Shown here: piece after piece, positions 17,652 to 26,808 of the stretch
How positions within the stretch are numbered: position 1 is the first letter of the stretch
How the letters are laid out: every line of letters starts with the position of its first letter
NCBI GenBank assembly: GCA_964578485.1
Contig: CAZODA010000001.1
Location: 1 to 64,000 of the forward strand
Reading direction: 5' to 3'
Length of the DNA: 64,000 nt
From: CAZODA01 sp964578485
GTDB taxonomy: Bacteria > Bacteroidota > Bacteroidia > Bacteroidales > Marinilabiliaceae
Translations under genes and position numbers: made by a program
Notes under the pieces: generated by a model
The model's database searches: none
What the model saw: the letters and a program-made list of their open reading frames with translations, nothing else
Told to the model about the DNA's origin: nothing

Positions 17652-20393
17652 TTATTCTTTAATAAACATTGTCGGCTTATAATTCTGTATTTGAATCAGA
17701 TAATTCCCTATAGGCAATAAACTAATATCAATAGAGTTATTTGCAATAGTTTGTAAATAAAGTCGTCCAAACAAATCATAAATCTTAATTTCCAGATTTT
17801 CATCCACATTAAAAAACAATCGGTCTCTTGCCGGATTTGGAAAAATCATTAATTCTTTTTGATAATCTATTGCTTGCAAGTTTACCGGTTGATCCTTATC
17901 AATATCAATTATCATCCATGCAAAATCATCTTTATTAATAGGAACTAAAGGTCCCGACATTTCTCTTTGTCTCAAAAAAGTAATCTCTCCATTTGATGGA
18001 TTAAAGAATCTTAATACTGAGGCAAATTCATTATTGAGTGTTTGTAATGAAGCAAAAAACACAGGATCTATATAGCTTTGGTCGAAATTCACTTTTATTG
18101 TTTGTGATGCAATACCGCCACCTTCATCTGACCTTCCCACAGTTATTCTTTTTCCATCAATAAGACCATTTCCTGTTGTAATTGCAAAATAGTTTATAAT
18201 TTCATTAAACACCCTTCCTTCAACAGCCTGTTCTTTTATCAGCCTTACTTCAAATCCTGTTTTTGTAACATTGCGGATTCCTACCACCGTAGGGAAGCCG
18301 TTATTATTACTAACTTGTGTACAGAAAACCACCGGAAGTGTATCAAACTCTTCATTAAATTCAACAGTACTCCATTCTTCGTTGATGTTTGTCAGCAAGG
18401 CTGTTTCTGCTTTCAAACCGTTAAAATCATAATTTCCCGGCAACATAGCAATACTTGCTATTATGTCATCAGAATTAAAATTAGGATTTGTAATATATCT
18501 CCATGGATGTAATCTAAAATTAAAGTAATTCACTGATGGAGAATGAACTCTTGTTGAATAGGCCACCACATTAGAGAATGATGGTGCTCCCAAAATTATC
18601 ATCGGTATTTCACTATATCTAACTGGGAAGAGTGCTCTTGACCAATCAGAATTACCAACAGGGAATTTTCCCATTTGAATATTTTCACTACCTCCTGTTT
18701 GATAAATTGAGAACTCATTAGAATATTCATAATCTCCATAGAGGGTTTTCAAACCTACACGATATACAGAAACTCCTGAGACATTCGGATCGACGGGGTC
18801 GCTAAAACTTTTGATCTTAGAATCATCAGTTTCAAAAATCACATTAAATTCTCCATTACCGGTTTTTTTCTCAACAGTATATCCTTGTGATAGACCTCCA
18901 TTAGCATCATCCCATGAAAGGTTTATCATATTTGAAAGTGTTAAATGTCGGCCTTCCAATTGAGGCTTTTTAAAGGTCCAAGTTGGTATAACTTCATTTG
19001 CACTGTTATAAGCTATTCGTGATGGATTGGCGGCATAAAATTCTCCTGCCGGTGTATATTCACCGTTCAATATAACAGCTCTATGGTCTTCAACCCAGTT
19101 ATAGATAGAATATCTTTCAATAAATGATGCTGTATCGAGCACATTGATTATGGCTTTTAATTCTCTAAGTTGTTTTTCTAACTTTTCTTCCATGCCGGGC
19201 GGCCAATATTCATTTGTCCAATTAGCTCCATTATTCCATTCCTTGATCCAGATGGGACGTCCGGTTCTTTCATGTATATATTTTAGATCGTTATACCAAT
19301 TTTGTGGCGATTTTCCTCCCCAGTAGCAGTGAACAACCACAAAGTCAACTCTATAATTTCGGGCATCACATTGGTCTATAAAATTAAATAGCGACCACTG
19401 GTTAAATGCATCGGAAGTAGCCGGTGAACCCAGTCTGAGTCCTGAATGCATAAAATTAGGCCATTGTCTTAATGCATCATCAAAGCTCATATTTGCCTGA
19501 TCCGGTCTGTCGGGTTCATTAAATCCCATCAGGTGTGAAATGTTTCTTTTACTATTAATATCACTCCAGTACGGCCAGCCACCTTCTTGTCGAATAGCTA
19601 CATACTCGGTGTTTACGTTTGTATTACCTCCAATACCCCAATCATAGTACCAAGTAGAATTTGACATAGCAATTTCATTGGCATTCCATCCTGCCCATCC
19701 TTTTTTTGAAACCCATTGATGTTTAAAAATTCTTATAAAAGAAACAGTTCCATTCAATAAATCAGGCATCACCTCAAACTCCAAGTCCTTATTATCGGCA
19801 ATAAAAACCCTGCTATAACCACTGCCGTCGCTATTTGTAGCAAAGGTGGCTTGGTAGCCTCTTTTTAAAATAAAGGATCTTATATTTCTATCAAAATCTC
19901 CAAGTGCATTGTGATAGCTATGGATTTCATAATTTTGAGATTCTCCTTCGAAATTCTCCTCTGTAAAAACTGTCAGGGGTTTAAAATCGGCGCCATGTGG
20001 CATTAGTACAGTACCATGACCATAAATGGCGACTCTTCCATTATTTCCATTCACAAATCCTTCGCCATTGATTTTGACATATTTTAAGTAGTCTCTAACA
20101 ACATCTGAAGGTTTAATATTATCAAAAAACAACCATGCATCGGGATGTTCAAGTGAAACTGTACTATTGATCATTGCATCCTCAGTATTGGTTATATGCA
20201 ATTCATAAGGGATATTAATCAACTGTTCTTTATCTTCCAAAAAAGTCACCACCTCAATTGTTATTTCAGTTGCATAAGCACTAAGAAATGGCAGCAGAAA
20301 AACAAGACAAATAACATTAAACTTTATGTTAGATTTATATAGTCGTTTTAAGTTTATCAGGCTGATTTTAATATTGTTTTTCAGATTATTCAT
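17652..20393 (-). CDS. GH128-like secreted glucanase with T9SS sorting domain
   Basis: Probable endo-beta-1,3-glucanase secreted through the type IX system. The 913-residue protein has a signal peptide (cleavage near residue 41, SAYATE), a beta/gamma-crystallin-like segment at about 138-206 (VFTEENFEG), and a catalytic core at about 225-455 of the Glyco_hydro_cc/GH128 type: MGFNEPDRPDQ gives candidate acid/base Glu293 and PIWIKEWNNGANW candidate nucleophile Glu385. A fibronectin III-like domain (475-565) and three repeats resembling H-type-lectin sandwiches (about 572-830) follow. The end, FPNPARDRLFF to the lysine-rich tail (851-913), is a T9SS C-terminal domain. The family is inferred from motifs; substrate within beta-1,3-glucans is not fixed. 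Confidence 0.82.
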   Translation of the reverse strand: MNNLKNNIKISLINLKRLYKSNIKFNVICLVFLLPFLSAYATEITIEVVTFLEDKEQLINIPYELHITNTEDAMINSTVSLEHPDAWLFFDNIKPSDVVRDYLKYVKINGEGFVNGNNGRVAIYGHGTVLMPHGADFKPLTVFTEENFEGESQNYEIHSYHNALGDFDRNIRSFILKRGYQATFATNSDGSGYSRVFIADNKDLEFEVMPDLLNGTVSFIRIFKHQWVSKKGWAGWNANEIAMSNSTWYYDWGIGGNTNVNTEYVAIRQEGGWPYWSDINSKRNISHLMGFNEPDRPDQANMSFDDALRQWPNFMHSGLRLGSPATSDAFNQWSLFNFIDQCDARNYRVDFVVVHCYWGGKSPQNWYNDLKYIHERTGRPIWIKEWNNGANWTNEYWPPGMEEKLEKQLRELKAIINVLDTASFIERYSIYNWVEDHRAVILNGEYTPAGEFYAANPSRIAYNSANEVIPTWTFKKPQLEGRHLTLSNMINLSWDDANGGLSQGYTVEKKTGNGEFNVIFETDDSKIKSFSDPVDPNVSGVSVYRVGLKTLYGDYEYSNEFSIYQTGGSENIQMGKFPVGNSDWSRALFPVRYSEIPMIILGAPSFSNVVAYSTRVHSPSVNYFNFRLHPWRYITNPNFNSDDIIASIAMLPGNYDFNGLKAETALLTNINEEWSTVEFNEEFDTLPVVFCTQVSNNNGFPTVVGIRNVTKTGFEVRLIKEQAVEGRVFNEIINYFAITTGNGLIDGKRITVGRSDEGGGIASQTIKVNFDQSYIDPVFFASLQTLNNEFASVLRFFNPSNGEITFLRQREMSGPLVPINKDDFAWMIIDIDKDQPVNLQAIDYQKELMIFPNPARDRLFFNVDENLEIKIYDLFGRLYLQTIANNSIDISLLPIGNYLIQIQNYKPTMFIKE

Positions 20394-20766
20394 GATTATA
20401 AATATTAAATTTTTGATAAAATTTATTGTATAATTATTTTCAGTAATAGTAATGTTTATAATCAGGAGGCTACAAGCTATCCAAAACCATTCTATATACT
20501 TAATTAGCTATCAAAACTAACACAAGCACTTATAACAAGTTGTCACAAAACACAAAAAAACTATTACAAAATTGAAACATGATGAAAACATGCATTTCAT
20601 AAAGAATTTCAGAATACAATTTAGGAGATTGGATTAACAAATACTGCAGTGATTACTTGTGCTTACCAATAATTAACATTAAAAGTCAATTACGTATCAG
20701 AATTCCTAACATGCTCTATATATTTTTACCAATTAAACTCTATTAATCACCATTATTGTAATTTCT
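20394..20766. promoter_or_regulatory. Divergent intergenic region between the two T9SS enzymes
   Basis: This 373-base AT-rich stretch separates the divergent GH128-like and LamG/BNR_4 genes and must hold promoters for both. A minus-strand TAnnTTTG match is entered separately. For the plus-strand gene the nearest approximation is TATATTTT at 20719-20726, one base off consensus, without a clear -33. No gene or repeat is seen. Confidence 0.5.
20512..20519 (-). promoter_or_regulatory. Candidate -7 element for the GH128-like gene
   Basis: The minus strand reads TAGTTTTG, a full match to TAnnTTTG. A TTG lies 16 bases upstream (plus-strand CAA at 20536-20538), close to the usual -33 spacing. A start site here would leave a leader of roughly 110 bases before the ATG at 20393. 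Confidence 0.4.
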
Positions 20767-23700
20767 ATGAAACTTTCTTTGTCAAACAAAAATTTAATAA
20801 TATTTTCCTTATTCTTGAATATATTATTTACTTCGATTTCATTTTCCCAAGAAGTAGTAAAATCAGCCGAATTTGGTATTCCTATTTCGGAGCCTTCCAT
20901 AATTTATGCTTCTATGCGTTTTAATGATGTAAACAATAATGGTTCTTATGATGCTTCCTTTGTTTTATCAGAATCTGAAATCTATTCATGGGATGATTAT
21001 TCCGCTGCAATTGCATTTTATTCAAATATTGAAGTAAGGGATGGCGACAAATTTTCGGGAAGTTCAAATTTGGCAAATATAGCTGTTGAGCCTGATATTT
21101 TTTATCATTTTTGGATTGAGATTGATCCTCTTTCAAAAACTTATACTACATGGGTGAGGTCAGAAAACATGTTAGAGCCGCAAACTATTTTTGCTAATGC
21201 TTCTTTCAGAAACAAAAATATTAATACCATCAAGCAATGGAGTTCTTTAAACAATCCACTTGGTGAACCTGATATTGTTGAAGTAAATAGAGTGTCATTA
21301 GTAGAAAATGTTGGCGATCTTCCCAATCTTGCAATGTTTCTTCCCGGTGGCAGTGATGGGTCAAAATCTAATATTGCTATTCCACCCCTCAATATTAGTG
21401 AGTTACCACTAACAATTGAAATGTGGTATAAACCTGATCCTATTCAACCATATTATTCAACCTTATGGTATAACCGTAGTACTACTGACAATAGTGGAGT
21501 ACAATACGACAGATGGATAGACAGTGAAAAGATCAAAGGAGTATGGCAAGGTGCTTCAGGAGATGGCTTGCATCCCAACAAGCCTTTGGTCGGCAAATGG
21601 AATCATGTTGCTTTAGTTATGACTGAAGACTCCAAGACTTTGTATCTCAATGGGGTCCCATTTACACAGACGGGCAACTACAACAATTATCCCTTTGATG
21701 AAATAACATATATTGGTTGGGATAATGCTTTAGCTGACCGTACTTTAACAGGCTTGGTAAATGAGATAAGGGTATGGACTCATGCAAGGACAGCACATGA
21801 GCTTGAAGAAAATAAGAACAATTTATTAAGCGGCGAAGAAAGCGGTTTACTTGGATACTGGAATTTTAATCTTGAAGGTTCCACTGTAATGGATCTTAGC
21901 GGGAATGGGCGTAAGGCTGTAATTTCGGGCGGAACTTATATTGAACTTGACAATGCACTTCTTTCCTCTATAAGTTTAAGCGTAGGCAGCCTTGATAAAC
22001 CTTTTAGTCCCTTAATTAGCGAATACAATGTATTGTTGCCTTCAGGTACTACTTCTGTTAGTATTAATGCAGAAGCTGAAGTAAGTTATGGAACGAGTAT
22101 AGATATAGATAATGATGGAATAATTGATGTATCATCAGGCAGTGCAGAAGTCCACATCCTTGTATGGGCAGCCGACGATCTCAGCACAAAGTCTTACACT
22201 CTTATGATGGAAGTTAATGATGAAACAAAAGATGCCGGACTTTCAATGCTTTCCACAAATCTTAGTGCATTAAATCCTGTGTTTCGCTCTGACCACACAA
22301 ATTACGAAGTAATTCTTCCCATAGGCACAAATTCCGTAGAAGTTGAAGCCACAACAAATACCATCGGAGCCACTGTAGCAGGAGCAGGCACCATATTTTT
22401 AGAAAATGGTTTTGCAGTGGCTGTTTTAGAGGTAACAGCAAGCGATGGTATTACAAAAAAGGTTTATACCATAGAATTTAATGAAAGCGATACATTTAAT
22501 TATGCTCTTTCTCTACCCGGCGGAAATGGAAAAAACAGTAATATTGACATATCAGGCTTAGCATTAAGCTCACTACCTTACACTATAGAAATGTGGATTA
22601 AACCTAATGGTTCCCAAAATGATAATACAGGTTTATTTTACCATAGGGGAAGCTCGCATTCAGGTATTCAATACTCATCAAACTGGCAGGGTTCGGGCAA
22701 ATTACGATTAATGACGGATATAGCTCAAAATGATTATGGAACTGTTTCTGATATAGAAATAAAACCTGATGAATGGCATCATATTGCAGCTGTTGTTACA
22801 TCTGAAAGCAGCACTTTATATGTAAATGGCACAGCATATTCAAGAAACGTCGGCAATGCCGATTACGATTTTTCTATAGGATCTTTGCATATAGGTTGGG
22901 ATAGTGATCAGGACAACAGAGCTTTTAAGGGGGAAATTGATGAAGTCAGGGTTTGGCAGAGTGCCAAAACAGAGCAGGAAATTCTTGAAAATCAATTTTC
23001 AATATTATCAGGTGATGAACCTGACCTATTGGCTTATTGGAATTTTGACCTTTTGAATCCTGCTCAGGCTGTTGATCTTTCCGTTGAAAAAGTTCATGGA
23101 TTAATTAATGGAGGAAGCTATGTAGTATCATCATTATTTACCTCCATGGAATTTTCCGGTGCAGTATCTATTTCTGAAAAAGCTTTTGTTAATATTAATT
23201 CCATTTCAAATCCGGTATCAAGGTTAACGATAAGTACAAAGAACCAAAAAGATCCTCTAAGCTTGACAAATATGCAAATCAATGCTTCCGGTACTCCGGA
23301 TTTAGGTGACCTGCAGAAAGTAAGTGTATATTCTACCGGCAATCAGCCTGAATTTGATACAAAAAATTTAATCGCAGAATTTTCAAAAGCAATTTCCGCA
23401 ATGATTTTCTTTGATTTAGATCATTCCTTACTAAGTGGTGATAACTATTTTTGGATAACTGTCGATATTCCAAAGGAAGCAATACCCGGTAATAAAATCA
23501 GCTTGGTTTGCGATGAAATAACTATGCTTGGTAGTGAAGGATTTATTATAGGAGAACCGGAAATAAGCTCAGCAGAAAACTATCTGACTATTAATCCTGA
23601 TTATTTTATCAACAATTATAAATTTCCTATTGACATATTAACTGATAATGCTTCTACAGCTGTAGAAGGCGCCAATTTCGTTTCATTTCAGCAAAATGCT

Positions 23701-25563
23701 ATCATGACTCATAATGGCTATCAATATGTTACATATTGGAATTCGGCCGGCAGAGTTTGTCTATCTCGCAAAAAGCTTCCCGACGGTGATTGGGAAACAA
23801 TAACTTTTAGCGATCATACCATAAGCCCATCTTCCATGGCAGATAATCATCATAGTATTTCAATGGGGATTTGTAAAAATGACGGAAGCATTCATTTATC
23901 CTTTGATCATCACAACAACGATCTAAGATATAAAAAATCAATTCCCGGATTAGCTGACAAACCGGAGGATCATAGTTGGTCTGCTTCTTCTTTTGGTGAA
24001 AAGGTAAATTATCTGATTCCCGGCTCTCCTGTTAGAAATATGACTTATCCTCGCTTTATTTCAAAACCTGATGGTGATTTGATTTTTGAATGCCGCATAG
24101 GCTGGAGTGGCAATGGAGATTCATTTTTATGGACTTATTCGGGAGAAAATGGAACATGGGAATATATTGGCGAATATTTACATGGTACAAGCAAAGATGA
24201 AAATGCTTATATAAATGGTTTACATTATGATATTAATGGGCGTTTACATGTTTCTTGGATTTGGAGGCGTACTCCGGATCCTTTAACCAATCATGATATT
24301 TATTATGCTTACAGTGACGATGACGGACGCACTTGGTACAACTCAAAGGCTAATCATATTGCCTCTGTCAACTCTTCTCCAATGACTTTGGAAACTCCCG
24401 GCTTAAAGATTTGGGATGTTGGCAACAACAGAGGATTAATAAATCAGGAATCACAAGCTGTTGACGGCAAAGGCAGAATTCATATTCTTCAATCATATAT
24501 TCCCGATTATTTGCCCAATGACAATAATTTTTGGGGCTCACGAATTACCAATGGATATTTACATCATATATTTATTGATGATAATGGCGTTTGGCACAAC
24601 AACACTATAGCGCCATCGGGTCGGAATAGAAGTGAAATTGCCGTTGATGCCAACGATAATGTTTATGTTGTTGCAGGAAATTACAGGGTTTATTTTGCGG
24701 CTGCTTCGGGTGATTATAAGGTATGGACAAGCTTTGATTTAAGTGAGAGCAATACCGGAATGAATGAGGGTTTAATTGACAGAGAAGCCCTGTTAAATGA
24801 AAATGTTCTTTCTTTTGTATTTGCCCATAGCGATAATGATGGAAAAATTATCGTTCCTTATTATCAACTTGAAAATTCAGCTCTTGGTTCGGGAGACGGA
24901 ATAAATATATCTGTTTACCGTGGCACAGATCTCAATATCAGGAGCATTCAATACAAGGATGATATTAATATCAACAGAAACTTTTCTGAAATTGATTCTG
25001 AAACAGCATATCTTGTAATAGAAGGGGAATTTGAAACTATCTATCCTGAGCCCTATACTCTGTATTTGAATACATCAGAGAATCTTAAAATAGAAATCAA
25101 CGATAAAACGGTACTTGAAACTGGTGAATTAACTCAAAATACAGAATTTGTCATTCACCTGCCTCATGTTCCTTTTCATAAAAACAGAATAAAGATTGAT
25201 GGAAACATTAATCCTGAAAAAGAGATATTTATACAATTGCAATGGGAAAGTGTAAGTCAAGAAAAATCAATAATTCCTCTTAGTTCTTTATATGGAAAGC
25301 TATTTGATTCTCCAACAGGACTACACAGTTCTTCCATGCATATTCAAAATGCTTATTGCGTGCCAAATCCTTTTATAAGCAGTTTTACTTTAATAAAATC
25401 CGGAAAGTTTTATTATTCTATACACAATATTAATGGTGTATTAATTACTGAAGGGCAAGGAGAAGACAATATTGAACTTGGTATAGATCTAAAGGAAGGA
25501 ATATATTTTGCAACAATAATTCAGGATAAAAATAAAGAGATCATCAGAGTTCTTAAAAAATAA
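20767..25563 (+). CDS. LamG-LamG-BNR_4 beta-propeller protein, candidate polysaccharide lyase, T9SS-exported
   Basis: A 1598-residue secreted protein. In order: signal peptide (to about 27, SFSQE), an N-terminal unassigned region, LamG-type domain (205-395), two cadherin-like sandwiches (397-485, 487-572), second LamG (578-790), a BNR-associated sandwich (800-940), a BNR_4 propeller (about 960-1385), a PA14/lectin-like beta domain (1395-1496) and a T9SS tail (CVPNPF at 1531, ending RVLKK). In the propeller, His1029, His1049, Tyr1094 and Arg1110 have the spacing (+20, +45, +16) I recall for the catalytic set of PL25 ulvan lyases; related BNR_4 families include PL24, PL27 and the rhamnosidase family GH145. 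A GH105 gene nearby supports a lyase. It lacks a sialidase FRIP motif. Activity is a well-motivated guess. Confidence 0.75.
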   Translation: MKLSLSNKNLIIFSLFLNILFTSISFSQEVVKSAEFGIPISEPSIIYASMRFNDVNNNGSYDASFVLSESEIYSWDDYSAAIAFYSNIEVRDGDKFSGSSNLANIAVEPDIFYHFWIEIDPLSKTYTTWVRSENMLEPQTIFANASFRNKNINTIKQWSSLNNPLGEPDIVEVNRVSLVENVGDLPNLAMFLPGGSDGSKSNIAIPPLNISELPLTIEMWYKPDPIQPYYSTLWYNRSTTDNSGVQYDRWIDSEKIKGVWQGASGDGLHPNKPLVGKWNHVALVMTEDSKTLYLNGVPFTQTGNYNNYPFDEITYIGWDNALADRTLTGLVNEIRVWTHARTAHELEENKNNLLSGEESGLLGYWNFNLEGSTVMDLSGNGRKAVISGGTYIELDNALLSSISLSVGSLDKPFSPLISEYNVLLPSGTTSVSINAEAEVSYGTSIDIDNDGIIDVSSGSAEVHILVWAADDLSTKSYTLMMEVNDETKDAGLSMLSTNLSALNPVFRSDHTNYEVILPIGTNSVEVEATTNTIGATVAGAGTIFLENGFAVAVLEVTASDGITKKVYTIEFNESDTFNYALSLPGGNGKNSNIDISGLALSSLPYTIEMWIKPNGSQNDNTGLFYHRGSSHSGIQYSSNWQGSGKLRLMTDIAQNDYGTVSDIEIKPDEWHHIAAVVTSESSTLYVNGTAYSRNVGNADYDFSIGSLHIGWDSDQDNRAFKGEIDEVRVWQSAKTEQEILENQFSILSGDEPDLLAYWNFDLLNPAQAVDLSVEKVHGLINGGSYVVSSLFTSMEFSGAVSISEKAFVNINSISNPVSRLTISTKNQKDPLSLTNMQINASGTPDLGDLQKVSVYSTGNQPEFDTKNLIAEFSKAISAMIFFDLDHSLLSGDNYFWITVDIPKEAIPGNKISLVCDEITMLGSEGFIIGEPEISSAENYLTINPDYFINNYKFPIDILTDNASTAVEGANFVSFQQNAIMTHNGYQYVTYWNSAGRVCLSRKKLPDGDWETITFSDHTISPSSMADNHHSISMGICKNDGSIHLSFDHHNNDLRYKKSIPGLADKPEDHSWSASSFGEKVNYLIPGSPVRNMTYPRFISKPDGDLIFECRIGWSGNGDSFLWTYSGENGTWEYIGEYLHGTSKDENAYINGLHYDINGRLHVSWIWRRTPDPLTNHDIYYAYSDDDGRTWYNSKANHIASVNSSPMTLETPGLKIWDVGNNRGLINQESQAVDGKGRIHILQSYIPDYLPNDNNFWGSRITNGYLHHIFIDDNGVWHNNTIAPSGRNRSEIAVDANDNVYVVAGNYRVYFAAASGDYKVWTSFDLSESNTGMNEGLIDREALLNENVLSFVFAHSDNDGKIIVPYYQLENSALGSGDGINISVYRGTDLNIRSIQYKDDININRNFSEIDSETAYLVIEGEFETIYPEPYTLYLNTSENLKIEINDKTVLETGELTQNTEFVIHLPHVPFHKNRIKIDGNINPEKEIFIQLQWESVSQEKSIIPLSSLYGKLFDSPTGLHSSSMHIQNAYCVPNPFISSFTLIKSGKFYYSIHNINGVLITEGQGEDNIELGIDLKEGIYFATIIQDKNKEIIRVLKK

Positions 25564-25584
25564 TATTTTTAAGAACTCTGATGA
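25541..25584. terminator. Bidirectional terminator overlapping the 3' end of the BNR_4 gene
   Basis: A perfect 19-base inverted repeat: TCATCAGAGTTCTTAAAAA (25541-25559) and its complement at 25566-25584, followed by CTTTTTT. The left arm is coding sequence (last codons of the plus-strand gene) and the stop TAA at 25561-25563 is in the loop. The convergent GH43 gene ends at 25590, so the hairpin can stop transcription from both sides. Confidence 0.85.
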
Positions 25585-25589
25585 CTTTT

Positions 25590-26765
25590 TTAGTTATAAA
25601 ATACGCTTAAGTCCCATTGGTCATACCATTTAATTATAGGGCTTCCATCTTCAAAATGTATTGGCAACCATATATATCTCCCATCAATGGGGTTGCGTGG
25701 TTTCCATCTGTCAGCCATAAAAATAAAGGCATTATTTCTATTGTGAATAGGTAATACAAAAGTACTTTGTGCTTCAAAAGTAATTTCAGCATTTTCTCCA
25801 ATGCATGGGCTTCCAAGTTGTTTCCAGGGTCCGAAGATATTATCTGCCACAGCTATATCAGCGGCATTGGGTCTCCAGCCTGTACAGCCTGAAGTAATGA
25901 GATAGTAAAGACTATCGTAATAGAATATTGCCGGTGCTTCTCTATGCCCTGCAGGCAAGGCTCTAATATAACGTCCTGTATGAGATAAATAATCATCAGT
26001 TAACTCAGCGATATGTAAGCTAAGGTTTTCTTCAGAAGCAAAAATGTGGTAGGCTTTATCGTCTTGATCAACAAAAAGTGTCATATCGCGAGCCATTTGT
26101 CCTTTGTAAAAATCACGATTTACAAAAAGTCCTTCTTCCACCTCCTTCATCCATTCCGGTGTCCACCACTCTTTGTTATCCCAATTCTTGTAGGAGATTT
26201 TATCAGCTTCATCATAATTAAGGGGCCAATATTCAGCATTAGGACGTACTGATCTGATAAATTCGTATGGTCCACACACCTGGTCGGCCACAGCTACTCC
26301 TGCACGTGCTGCTTCATATCCTTGTCCTTTAAGTTCGAGATGGAACCACATCACAAATTTGTCGGTATTTTTATTGTATATAACTTTTGGTCGTTCAATT
26401 ACTGCACCTTTTTCTATATCATGTCCTTCTTCATCAACAACTTCAAGTGCTATACCTTCATTTTTCCAATTATAAAGATCTTTTGATGAATAGACTCCAA
26501 CCCCAACGAGGGCAGTATTTCCTCCTCTTCCTGATGTTTTATGCTCACCAAACCAATAATAAGTATCATCATAGAACAATATTCCGCCTCCATGTGCATT
26601 TATATGAACACTATCTTCATCATACCATATTTTTCCGGGATAAAAGCTATCATAAATACCTTTTTCGCGGTCATTTTTTCCTGATAAACATGAATAACAG
26701 AATACCGGAATAAGGATTAGTATGAGAAATTTTAATAATAATGAATTTTCCAAATTTTTATTCAT
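25590..26765 (-). CDS. GH43 lipoprotein resembling subfamily 24 exo-beta-1,3-galactanases
   Basis: A five-bladed propeller glycosidase, 391 residues, with a signal ending VFCYSC (cysteine 26). The blade-one motif that normally holds the GH43 catalytic base (RDP) is replaced by INAHGGGILFYDDTYYWFGE (55-74), as in the exo-beta-1,3-galactanase group. Remaining candidates are Glu124 (VIERPKVIYN), Asp227 (RDMTLFV), Glu276 (REAPAIFYYD) as acid and Gln333 (FEAQSTFVL), which matches my recollection that a Gln stands in for the base in that group. It is the last gene of a three-gene minus-strand unit (43 bases after the double GH43 gene). GH43 membership is firm; galactanase specificity is inferred. 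Confidence 0.8.
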   Translation of the reverse strand: MNKNLENSLLLKFLILILIPVFCYSCLSGKNDREKGIYDSFYPGKIWYDEDSVHINAHGGGILFYDDTYYWFGEHKTSGRGGNTALVGVGVYSSKDLYNWKNEGIALEVVDEEGHDIEKGAVIERPKVIYNKNTDKFVMWFHLELKGQGYEAARAGVAVADQVCGPYEFIRSVRPNAEYWPLNYDEADKISYKNWDNKEWWTPEWMKEVEEGLFVNRDFYKGQMARDMTLFVDQDDKAYHIFASEENLSLHIAELTDDYLSHTGRYIRALPAGHREAPAIFYYDSLYYLITSGCTGWRPNAADIAVADNIFGPWKQLGSPCIGENAEITFEAQSTFVLPIHNRNNAFIFMADRWKPRNPIDGRYIWLPIHFEDGSPIIKWYDQWDLSVFYN

Positions 26766-26808
26766 GCTTAGATATTTTGCTTATAAATTGGATTTTTGAA
26801 TACCCGGA

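Noticed and set aside
20767..25563. Sialidase annotation for the BNR_4 protein
   Set aside because: No FRIP arginine motif or regular Asp-box series is seen; the His/Tyr/Arg pattern fits BNR_4 lyase-type propellers better.
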